DNA of 64,000 nucleotides from the NCBI RefSeq assembly GCF_035510375.1, contig NZ_DATKHG010000032.1, one strand, 5' to 3'. Below the pieces are notes generated by a model, which was not told the DNA's origin, searched no databases, and was given only the letters and a program-made list of their open reading frames with translations. The stretch is from Paenibacillus_I sp035510375 (lineage in GTDB: Bacteria; Bacillota; Bacilli; Paenibacillales; Paenibacillaceae). Position 1 is the stretch's first letter. Each line of letters begins with the position of its first letter. Of this stretch, positions 57,634 to 64,000 are shown piece after piece. The translations under genes were made by a program, and so were the position numbers.

Positions 57634-59244
57634 CTACCTATGGTCGGGCAGCTTGTCCGGCTGCCTCGGCTTCAGCAGGCTCGGCCGCTTGCGCTGCTGA
57701 AGGAACGGCGGCCGGATCATGACGGCGGCCATCGCTTTCGGGTTAAACGGAATGAACGGCCATAAATACGGGCGGTTAAACGACCTTTCCATGGATAGCA
57801 GCACGACGAGCAGCGTACAGCCGACCACAAAGCCCGGCACCTTAAAGGCGGCGACGGCCAGAATGAGCACAAGCCGCACGATCCGGTTGGCCAATCCGAG
57901 CTCGTAATTCGGCGTGGCGAACATGCCGATCGCCGCGATGGCCATATACAGGATGACCTCGTTGATAAACAGCCCCGTCTCCACCGCGATGTCGCCGATC
58001 AGGATCGCCGCGATGAGCGACATGGCTGTCGCGAGCGGCGTCGGCGTGTGCACCGCGGCCATGCGCATCAGGTCGACCCCGGCCTCCACCAGCAGAAATT
58101 GCAGCAGCAGCGGGATCCTTCCGGCATCGGTCGGCCCGATGAAGCTGAGCGCCGGCGGCAGCAGATCGGGCTGCAGCACATAGAGAAACCATAGCGGCAG
58201 CAGGAAAAGCGAGATCAGAATTCCGGCATAGCGGACGAGCCGCAAATAGCTTCCGATGAAAGGCGTTTGCCGGTTCTCTTCCGCGTGCTGCATCAAATCG
58301 AAGAGCGTGGTCGGCAAAATCATGACGCTCGGCGTCGTATCCGTCATCACTGCGACATGCCCGTTGAGCAGATGGGACGCGACCACATCGGGGCGCTCGG
58401 AGTAACGGACTAGCGGAAACGGGTTCCAGCCCCGCTTCACGGTCGCCTCCTCGAGCTGCTTGTCCGCCAGCGGCAGGCCGTCGGTTTTCACCGCTCTAAT
58501 CTTTTCCCTGATCGAATCGACCAGCTGCTTGTCCGCGATATCGGCAATATACGCGATGCAAACGTCGGTTTGCGTCCGTTTCCCCACCTTGAGCACCTCG
58601 TACCGCAGCTCCTTGTCCCGCAGCCGTCTGCGCACAAGCGAGACGTTCACCATCAACGTTTCGACGAAGCCGTCCCGGCTGCCGCGCACGACGCGCTCGG
58701 TCGTCGGCTCGTCCGGGCCCCTGGACGGGAAGCTTTTGGCGTCGATGACCAGCGCCGCGCCCTCATGCTCGACATAGAAAGCCGTGGAACCCGACAGCAC
58801 GGCGTCCAGCATGGCGTCGAAGTCCGTTTCTTTCATCACCTGGGATGCGGGGACAAAATGCTCCAGAAAAGCGTGCAGCGCATCGGCCGAAACCTGGTCC
58901 GGATGCAGGTAGGTCAGCCGCTTCAGCACTTCCGTAAGGACGGACCCATTCGATAGCCCGTTCATGAAAAGCATGGCGGTGCGGCGGTCGCCGAACGTCA
59001 TCTCGCGCAGCACCACGTCGAAGCTGACGTCGAGGCCGACCTCGTCCTTCAGCAAGCTGCGGAAATGCTCCAGCTTGGACGGAATCGGGCGGGCTTCTTC
59101 CTTTTGAGAAACTTCCACATGAAGCCGGGAGCGCATAAAAGGCTCGGTTTCCGTCAGGCGCTGCGGTTCATTGCCGTCCTGGCCGGCCGGGGCGCCGGCA
59201 GGCATCTCCGTTGTTTCCCCGTGCTCTTCATTCCATTCGTTCAT
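57634..59244 (-). CDS. spoVAF: Spore germination protein SpoVAF (GerA family)
   Basis: SpoVAF is a GerAA-like membrane protein that helps germination. The 536-residue protein has a large N-terminal domain, then four to five membrane helices from about 340, with TPLATAMSLIAAILIGDIAVETGLF near 410 and FVVGCTLLVVLLSMERSFNRPY near 485 characteristic of the family. It has an acidic start (NEWNEEHGETTEMP). It follows spoVAB directly; spoVAC, AD and AE are missing between them. Confidence 0.95.
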   Translation of the reverse strand: MNEWNEEHGETTEMPAGAPAGQDGNEPQRLTETEPFMRSRLHVEVSQKEEARPIPSKLEHFRSLLKDEVGLDVSFDVVLREMTFGDRRTAMLFMNGLSNGSVLTEVLKRLTYLHPDQVSADALHAFLEHFVPASQVMKETDFDAMLDAVLSGSTAFYVEHEGAALVIDAKSFPSRGPDEPTTERVVRGSRDGFVETLMVNVSLVRRRLRDKELRYEVLKVGKRTQTDVCIAYIADIADKQLVDSIREKIRAVKTDGLPLADKQLEEATVKRGWNPFPLVRYSERPDVVASHLLNGHVAVMTDTTPSVMILPTTLFDLMQHAEENRQTPFIGSYLRLVRYAGILISLFLLPLWFLYVLQPDLLPPALSFIGPTDAGRIPLLLQFLLVEAGVDLMRMAAVHTPTPLATAMSLIAAILIGDIAVETGLFINEVILYMAIAAIGMFATPNYELGLANRIVRLVLILAVAAFKVPGFVVGCTLLVVLLSMERSFNRPYLWPFIPFNPKAMAAVMIRPPFLQQRKRPSLLKPRQPDKLPDHR

Positions 59245-59279
59245 CTCGTTTCCTCCGTATGCGGTGCGGTTTCACACCG

Positions 59280-59708
59280 TTATCGATGGAAGACCAGCCA
59301 GTCGAACAACGAGCCGGTTACCTTCCCGAGCACCATGGCCAGCACCAGGCCTTTCAAATATTCCGACAAGCGCAGCCGTTTCGCCATAATCGGCAGAACG
59401 TTCACTACTTCGGTGAGCGCAGCGGCCAGCATGCCGACGAAAATGCCGTCGAACAATCCGACCGCGGGCAGCATCACGTACTGCGGCAAACTCATCGTCC
59501 AATCGAAAAAATCGGCAAATGTCCAGTATACGGCCCCGACGACAATCGCCGTCTCGAACCAGAACGATTTGCGGTAAGCGCGGGCCAGCTGCGCCAGCCT
59601 GGGAATCAGGTCCAGAATGACAAGCAGGGCGACAAGACCGCTTCCGACCGCCACGCCGCCGGACAAGCCGACCAGAACGACGGCCGAATGAGCCAGCAGC
59701 TCAAGCAT
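59280..59708 (-). CDS. spoVAB: Stage V sporulation protein AB
   Basis: SpoVAB is a small membrane protein of the SpoVA dipicolinic-acid channel system. The 142-residue protein has about four hydrophobic helices, with GLSGGVAVGSGLVALLVIL near 15 and GLFDGIFVGMLAAALTEVVN near 84, typical of the family. It starts within the end of spoVAA (8-nt overlap). Function beyond DPA transport support is not established. Confidence 0.93.
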   Translation of the reverse strand: MLELLAHSAVVLVGLSGGVAVGSGLVALLVILDLIPRLAQLARAYRKSFWFETAIVVGAVYWTFADFFDWTMSLPQYVMLPAVGLFDGIFVGMLAAALTEVVNVLPIMAKRLRLSEYLKGLVLAMVLGKVTGSLFDWLVFHR

Positions 59709-60348
59709 CCGGATCGCTCCTTTTGTGGTGTGCTCCCTTCAGCTTTCTCATTTCGTCGGCAATCACGTAGGCGTTCACATTTTCCTGGTACAGGTACAGC
59801 TCGACCTCCAGCGGATTCGGCTCCTCATTCAATCGTTTGCGGAACAGATGGTTGAAGAACACGACCATGCCGAGCCCGACCCCGATCGAATAGGGTACCT
59901 GGAACCAGAACGGATGCTCCTTCTTCTCGCCGGTGATCAGCTCCGTAATCCGGATATGCACGTCGTTCATGCTGACATCCGCGTGAAAATTCATGATGGC
60001 CAGACCGGCGCCGAAAAACAGCAGCAGCCATGCGAAAATGAGTACGGCCAGGTTGGCCTTCACCGGCTTCGACTCGACCGTGACGAGCACCTGGGGATCG
60101 CCGAAATATTCGACGTTGAGGCCGGGCTCGACCTCCGTGACCGCCCTGACGACGTGCAGCATGTCGATCACGACGCGATTGCCGTCATCGGGATGGTGAC
60201 GGTATATTTCAACTCCGGCAAGCCTCCGCTCAAGGTCGCCCCCGGCAAGCAGCCGCGCCGCCTCGCCGAGCCTGACGGTACCGCCGGGCGGCAGCGGAAT
60301 CCGTTTGCGGAGCCTTAAATACAACGTTCCCGGATGCGGTTCGTTCAT
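59701..60348 (-). CDS. spoVAA: Stage V sporulation protein AA
   Basis: SpoVAA is the first gene of spoVA. The 215-residue protein has a soluble N-terminal domain (GTLYLRLRKRIPL, VTVESKPVKANL) and two membrane helices near 105 and 155, with NFHADVSMNDVHIRITELITG between, typical of the family. A sigma-G-like promoter lies upstream. Operon order is AA-AB-AF. Confidence 0.94.
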   Translation of the reverse strand: MNEPHPGTLYLRLRKRIPLPPGGTVRLGEAARLLAGGDLERRLAGVEIYRHHPDDGNRVVIDMLHVVRAVTEVEPGLNVEYFGDPQVLVTVESKPVKANLAVLIFAWLLLFFGAGLAIMNFHADVSMNDVHIRITELITGEKKEHPFWFQVPYSIGVGLGMVVFFNHLFRKRLNEEPNPLEVELYLYQENVNAYVIADEMRKLKGAHHKRSDPDA

Positions 60349-60383
60349 GCGCGATCATCCCTTTGTTGGCGCTTTTTCCCGGT

Positions 60384-60414
60384 TAGTATGAGGAGCGAAA
60401 ATTGAATCTATGCA
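60384..60414 (-). promoter_or_regulatory. Sigma-G-like promoter of spoVAA-AB-AF
   Basis: TGCATA (60409-60414), 18 nt, CATACTA (60384-60390) on the minus strand; the -10 matches the sigma-G consensus exactly. The B. subtilis spoVA operon is sigma-G dependent. The -35 and spacing are the same as before ypeB. It sits next to the sigF terminator. Confidence 0.7.
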
Positions 60415-60440
60415 AAAAGACCGCATCGCCGGATGCGGTC
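60414..60440 (-). terminator. Intrinsic terminator after sigF
   Basis: GACCGCATC and GATGCGGTC form a 9-bp stem with a 4-nt loop, followed by TTTTTG on the minus strand, 41 nt past the sigF stop. It overlaps the spoVAA -35 region. Confidence 0.92.
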
Positions 60441-60481
60441 GCCATCGTTCCATCCAAGCGGCGCAAAAGGACCGGATCGCG

Positions 60482-61237
60482 CTATTGCGCAATCTGGTCC
60501 TTGATCGTCTGCAATATTTTTTTCTCCAGCCTGGACACCTGCACCTGCGATATGCCGAGCCGGGAAGCGACCTCGGACTGCGTCTGATCCCGGTAATACC
60601 GCAAGTAAACGATAAGCCGCTCGCGCTCCGACAGCGTTTCGATCGCTTCGTTCAGCGTCAGCTTGTCGAACCACTTCTCCTGGTTGTCGTCCGCGATCTG
60701 GTCCATCAGCGTGATCGGATCCCCGTCGTTCTCGAACACTGTTTCGTGAATCGAAGCCGGCGGTTTATTCGCTTCCTGCGCGAAAACGACGTCCTCCGGG
60801 CGGATGCCGAGGCTTTCGGCGACCTCGCCGACCGTCGGAAGCCGGCCCAGTTCCTTCGACAGCTCGTCCTTCGTCTTCCGCACCTTGTTGGCAAGCTCCT
60901 TCAGCGACCGGCTCACTTTGAGCGTGCCGTCATCGCGGAGAAACCGCTGGATTTCGCCGATAATCATCGGCACCGCGTAAGTGGAAAACTTGACGTCGTA
61001 GGAGAGGTCGAATTTGTCGACCGACTTCAGCAGGCCGATGCAGCCGATCTGGAACAGATCCTCCGGCTCGTACCCCCGGTTGATGAATCGCTGCACGACG
61101 GACCATACGAGCCGGATATTGCCGTTCACCAGCTTATCCCTCGCACTCGTCTCTCCGGATTGGCTTAGGGCGATCAATCGTTTCACTTCCGCGTCATCCA
61201 AAAACGGCTGCGAGTTTTGTTTCAAATCGGCTTCCAT
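60482..61237 (-). CDS. sigF: RNA polymerase sigma-F factor
   Basis: Sigma-F is the first forespore-specific sigma factor. The 251-residue protein has region 2 (YEPEDLFQIGCIGLLKSVDKFD near 58 and KFSTYAVPMIIGEIQRFLRD), region 3 and region 4 with the HTH SEVASRLGISQVQVSRLEKKIL near 222. The start at 61237 is 9 nt after AGGGG. It ends the spoIIA operon and follows spoIIAB. Confidence 0.97.
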   Translation of the reverse strand: MEADLKQNSQPFLDDAEVKRLIALSQSGETSARDKLVNGNIRLVWSVVQRFINRGYEPEDLFQIGCIGLLKSVDKFDLSYDVKFSTYAVPMIIGEIQRFLRDDGTLKVSRSLKELANKVRKTKDELSKELGRLPTVGEVAESLGIRPEDVVFAQEANKPPASIHETVFENDGDPITLMDQIADDNQEKWFDKLTLNEAIETLSERERLIVYLRYYRDQTQSEVASRLGISQVQVSRLEKKILQTIKDQIAQ

Positions 61238-61257
61238 GAGGCCCAACCCCTACCCGC

Positions 61258-61704
61258 TTAGTTATAAAGCGCCTTTTTGGATTCAATTCGCTTGAACATG
61301 ACGATCTGCGTCCCTTTGCCCGGCTCGCTTGTCACCTCAAACGAGTCCATGAAATTTTCCATGATCGTAAAGCCCATGCCCGAGCGCTCCATATCCGGCT
61401 TGGACGTATACAGCGGCTGACGGGCCAGCTCCAGATCCTCGATTCCGCTGCCCTCGTCCTTCACCATGATCGACACCGTATCGCCTTCGATTCGCGATTC
61501 AATCGTGACGGTTCCGTTCGGATCGCCGTTATAGCCGTGGATGATCGCATTCGTGACCGCTTCCGAGACCGCCGTCTTCAAATCGTTAAGCTCCTCCATC
61601 GTCGGATCCAGTTGGGACACGAAGGCGGCGACGGCGATCCGGGCAAACGCCTCATTCTCGGAACGGCTGGCAAAGGTGAGCGACATCTGATTCGAATCGT
61701 TCAT
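61258..61704 (-). CDS. spoIIAB: Anti-sigma-F factor / kinase SpoIIAB
   Basis: SpoIIAB binds and inhibits sigma-F and phosphorylates SpoIIAA. The 148-residue protein has the GHKL ATPase boxes: N box AVSEAVTNAIIHGY near 45, G1 VKDEGSGIED near 80, G2 RSGMGFTIMENF near 105, and the T box GKGTQIVM. The ATG overlaps the spoIIAA stop codon (ATGA), ensuring linked synthesis. Confidence 0.97.
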   Translation of the reverse strand: MNDSNQMSLTFASRSENEAFARIAVAAFVSQLDPTMEELNDLKTAVSEAVTNAIIHGYNGDPNGTVTIESRIEGDTVSIMVKDEGSGIEDLELARQPLYTSKPDMERSGMGFTIMENFMDSFEVTSEPGKGTQIVMFKRIESKKALYN

Positions 61705-62054
61705 GATACGACCTCCAGGCTCGTGAGCGCGGAGCGCTCGTTATCGTATATCGCCAAAATCTTGAACAGACCCGACAGCTCGAACAGCCTGTAAACGGCC
61801 GGATTGACGTCGCAAACCACCATTTTGCCGCCGCGCGACTTCAGCAGCTTATATCGCCCGAGAATAACCCCAAGTCCCGAGCTGTCCATAAACAGCAAAT
61901 CCTTCAGGCTGAGAATAATATGATCGGCGCCTCCCCTCAGGATCGCCTCCTCCATCTGCTGCCGAACCGAATCGGCCGTATGATGGTCGAGCTCGCCGAT
62001 CAGCCTGACGATCAGCACGTTGCGGTAATGCTCCAGTTCCACCTGCAAACGCAT
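61701..62054 (-). CDS. spoIIAA: Anti-anti-sigma factor SpoIIAA
   Basis: SpoIIAA releases sigma-F by binding SpoIIAB. The 117-residue STAS protein, the same length as in B. subtilis, has the phosphorylated serine in LLFMDSSGLGVIL near 57. The start MRLQVELEHY at 62054 is 10 nt after GGGAGGAG. A sigma-H-like promoter lies just upstream. Confidence 0.97.
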   Translation of the reverse strand: MRLQVELEHYRNVLIVRLIGELDHHTADSVRQQMEEAILRGGADHIILSLKDLLFMDSSGLGVILGRYKLLKSRGGKMVVCDVNPAVYRLFELSGLFKILAIYDNERSALTSLEVVS

Positions 62055-62089
62055 CTTCTGTTCACTCCTCCCCTCGGATAGAACAGTGT

Positions 62090-62117
62090 TTTCTACGCCG
62101 CGAGGGCGCAATCCTGC
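62090..62117 (-). promoter_or_regulatory. Sigma-H-like promoter of spoIIAA-AB-sigF
   Basis: GCAGGATTG (62109-62117) and GTAGAAA (62090-62096) on the minus strand, 12 nt apart, match the sigma-H consensus (RNAGGAWWW, 11-12 nt, RNNGAAT) at 14 of 16 positions. B. subtilis spoIIA is sigma-H and Spo0A controlled. It is about 35 nt before the spoIIAA start. Confidence 0.6.
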
Positions 62118-62196
62118 CTCCCGACAAAACTAGAACCACGTTGCTAGAAGCCGACACAAACCGCGCTGCCGGCCGCCGGGCGCTTATCCCCTCGGA

Positions 62197-63402
62197 TCAG
62201 GTGAAAAGCTCCGCCGTCGTCCGTTTGAACAGCGTCCACCAGCCGGCTCTGCCGATCGTCTGCGGCGATTGCACGTCGAATTCGGCGAGCACCTTGTCCT
62301 CCTGGAGAACGATCAGCTTTCCGATCTTTTGCCCTTGCTGCACGGGCGCCTTCAGCGGGGCGCCCAGCCGGAACTCATGGCGGATGTCGGTCTTTTTCGC
62401 TCCGCGTTTCATCATCACGCTGTAAGGGTACGAAGCGGTCAGCTTGAGCTCGGCTACCTTCCCCTTGGCGACAGGAACCGTTCCGATCACGTCTCCCTCT
62501 TTGAAAATCGGCACATTCGTATATTGCGCGAACGCGTAGTCGAACATCTGCGACACCTCGGCGTTGCGCGTTTTCGTATTCGGCTCGCCCATCACGACCG
62601 CAATGATCCGGAACTGGTCGCGGACGGCCGTGGCGGACAAGCAGAACTTCGCTTCGCTCGTATAGCCCGTCTTCAGCCCGTCGGCGCCGGAATAGAACCG
62701 GACGAGCTTATTGGTGTTCACCAGCCAGAACGGCTTCTCGCTGTCCTTGCGGAGATAGTCCTGATAGAGGCCGGTATATGCCGTGATCTCACGATACTTC
62801 AACAGCTCCTTCGACATGATCGCGATATCGCGGGCAGAGGAATAATGATCGGGGGCGGGAAGACCGTTCGCATTGGCGAAACGGGTGTTTTTCAGACCGA
62901 GCTCCTGCGCCTTCTCGTTCATCATCCGCACGAACTCCTGCTCGGTGCCCGCGATTTTCTCGGCCAGGGCGACAGAGGCGTCGTTGCCGGAGGCAAGCGC
63001 GATCCCCTTGAGCAAGTCCTGCACCGTCATTTCTTCTCCCGGCTCGAGGAAAATTTGCGATCCGCCCATGGACGCGGCGTATTCACTGGTCGCTACCTTG
63101 TCGGTCAGCTTAAGCCTGCCTTCGTCGAGCGCCTCCATGACCAGCAGCATCGTCATGATTTTCGTAATGCTGGCGGGAGGCAGCCGCTCATAGCTGTTTT
63201 TCTCGAAAATAATCGTCCCGCTGTCGGCGTCCATCAGAATGGCCGAACGCGCCGACGGCGCGAGGTCGACGTTCCCGGCTTGCCCTTGCTTGGGCTGCTG
63301 CCCCGCCTGCGGCTTGCTCGGTTCCTCCAGCGCGAATGCCGGATTCGTGCCGGCCAATAAGACTGTACATGCAAGCAGGCTTGCAAGCTTCCATTTCTTC
63401 AT
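62197..63402 (-). CDS. dacF: D-alanyl-D-alanine carboxypeptidase DacF
   Basis: DacF is a low-molecular-weight penicillin-binding protein expressed in the forespore in B. subtilis. The 401-residue protein has a signal peptide (LASLLACTVLLAGTNPAFA), then SITKIMTM near 78 (active Ser/Lys), ASGNDASV near 136, and DGLKTGYT near 243. A C-terminal beta domain follows. GGAGGGG is close before the ATG. It precedes spoIIAA as in B. subtilis. Confidence 0.96.
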   Translation of the reverse strand: MKKWKLASLLACTVLLAGTNPAFALEEPSKPQAGQQPKQGQAGNVDLAPSARSAILMDADSGTIIFEKNSYERLPPASITKIMTMLLVMEALDEGRLKLTDKVATSEYAASMGGSQIFLEPGEEMTVQDLLKGIALASGNDASVALAEKIAGTEQEFVRMMNEKAQELGLKNTRFANANGLPAPDHYSSARDIAIMSKELLKYREITAYTGLYQDYLRKDSEKPFWLVNTNKLVRFYSGADGLKTGYTSEAKFCLSATAVRDQFRIIAVVMGEPNTKTRNAEVSQMFDYAFAQYTNVPIFKEGDVIGTVPVAKGKVAELKLTASYPYSVMMKRGAKKTDIRHEFRLGAPLKAPVQQGQKIGKLIVLQEDKVLAEFDVQSPQTIGRAGWWTLFKRTTAELFT

Positions 63403-63526
63403 TGCGTGTCCCCTCCGGTAAAATAGAATGGCGGCTGCGGAGCCTGTCCAGGCCGCACCAAGGCTAGCTTCTTTCCTTCAGTATCGCCGGGGACGATGAA
63501 AATTATTCCAGTCTTTGCGCGAAAAA

Positions 63527-63615
63527 AAGAAACCCCGCAAGAAGGTTTGAGGCCTTCCTCCAAGGTCCGGATCGATTCGCGGTTCGGCCGTCTATAGGCT
63601 GCGCCCCGGTTTCTT
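63527..63615 (-). ncRNA. Possible structured leader RNA upstream of dacF
   Basis: The minus strand is closed by AAGAAACC (63608-63615) and GGTTTCTT (63527-63534), followed by a run of U. Inside, two hairpins are mutually exclusive: GG(A)CCTT with AAGGCC, or GAAGG with CCTTC (63541-63545 / 63553-63557). The mutually exclusive stems and the U run suggest an attenuator or riboswitch. A partial ACCGCGA resembles a T-box but its UGG core is missing. It is not a recognised class. Confidence 0.35.
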
Positions 63616-63644
63616 GATACTCCACCCTTCTCCGGCGCGCGTAT

Positions 63645-63717
63645 CATTCCTCATTCCACCCATTCCTCCTGCACCGCGCACCACTCTTCTCCTCCACGCA
63701 TTCCTCACGCATTCCTC
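63645..63717 (-). repeat. Four copies of GAGGAATG upstream of dacF
   Basis: On the minus strand GAGGAATG occurs at 63710-63717, 63699-63706, 63661-63668 and 63645-63652, in a purine-rich stretch with further GAG triplets. Each looks like a ribosome-binding site run into ATG with no spacer. No credible gene starts there; the 82-codon frame from the last copy is rejected. Confidence 0.6.
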
Positions 63718-63719
63718 CG

Positions 63720-64000
63720 GCAACCATTTACCTTTCTCCTCTTCATCTCCCGATAGCGAACAAAGTACACTAATAAGAAACGGATTTCTTTAGTCAACGT
63801 CGGTTTGTTGCAGTCAGGCTTAAATAATGAACTTTGTTCTCTACTAGCGAAAAGAAGTTCTCTATCCTGAAAATAAATCTCAGTTGCAATAAAAAGACAA
63901 TAGCAAACAAACCCGGCGAATCCTTGTTTTAAAAAAGTGGAGCCAGGCTGGTCGTTCCATGCTTATTCTTTACTGGTTACGCAACAGATTCAACCGTCAC
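63720..64000. other. AT-rich non-coding right end
   Basis: No frame with a ribosome-binding site or family signature was found from 63403 to the end. The last 230 bases are noticeably AT-richer than the rest of the window. They include a 9-bp inverted repeat, GAACAAAGT near 63758 and ACTTTGTTC near 63830, and two direct GTTCTCTA copies near 63836 and 63861 (approximate). This looks like an intergenic regulatory region or the edge of a transferred segment. Confidence 0.5.

Noticed and set aside
63527..63615. T-box riboswitch upstream of dacF
   Set aside because: GAACCGCGA is present, but preceded by CC rather than the required UGG, and dacF is not an aminoacylation-related target.
63399..63647. 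An 82-codon minus-strand frame before dacF
   Set aside because: No spaced ribosome-binding site, poor composition, and it runs through the dacF ribosome-binding site and the structured segment.

Overview
The window is a compact, GC-rich chromosome segment from an endospore-forming Firmicute, most likely Paenibacillaceae (Paenibacillus/Cohnella type). This rests on the sporulation genes (spoIVA, spoVIF, spmAB, ytfJ/gerW, spoVAA-AB-AF, spoIIAA-AB-sigF), strong GGAGG ribosome-binding sites, U-tract terminators, and a gene order that follows the Bacillus subtilis trp-to-dacF arc almost gene by gene. Nearly everything is on the minus strand; a few genes near 33.5-39 kb (polysaccharide deacetylase, one unknown membrane protein, serA) are on the plus strand. 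No CRISPR array, prophage or insertion sequence was seen.

Layout in coordinate order. 0-6.7 kb: aromatic amino acid supraoperon, aroC-aroB-aroH then trpE-D-C-F (trpF cut by the window edge). The trpE leader carries a cluster of eleven GAG/UAG triplets, six of them at an exact 5-nt pitch, which matches a TRAP-binding site; the TRAP protein gene (mtrB) lies at 14.2 kb. 6.9-13.4 kb: a small HTH-like gene, cheR, ndk, then a menaquinone operon hepS-menG-mqnP-ubiX-mqnA-hepT in which futalosine-pathway genes sit between menG and hepT. 13.5-16.7 kb: unknown exported protein, mtrB, tRNA-Pro(GGG), hbs, spoIVA. 17-24.6 kb: yphF-like lipoprotein, a ferredoxin/nucleotidyltransferase/ferredoxin cassette, yphE-like gene, spoVIF, gpsA, plsY, der, YIEGIA with its small partner, yphA-like gene. 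24.7-33.4 kb: S1-domain protein, plsC, cmk, ypfA (PilZ), ypeB (without sleB), a small zinc-ribbon protein, prsW, gudB, mecA-family adaptor.

33.5-45.9 kb: deacetylase lipoprotein, ypbG- and ypbD-like genes, serA, then the resA-B-C-D-E cytochrome c maturation/redox signalling cluster and rluB. 46-51.4 kb: dacB-spmA-spmB, ytfI-ytfJ, scpA-scpB. 51.4-55.4 kb: riboflavin operon ribD-E-BA-H under an FMN riboswitch. 55.6-63.4 kb: ppiB, lysA, spoVAA-AB-AF, sigF-spoIIAB-spoIIAA, dacF. The last 600 bases hold no convincing gene, but contain a possible structured leader element, a short repeat, and an AT-rich stretch.

Several regulatory signals fit together. Sigma-G-like promoters (TGCATA, 18 nt, then a CATACTA-type -10) precede ypeB and spoVAA, a sigma-H-like promoter precedes spoIIAA, and a sigma-E-like promoter precedes spoIVA. 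All starts, promoters and RNA folds were read by eye; no alignment, folding or database search was run.
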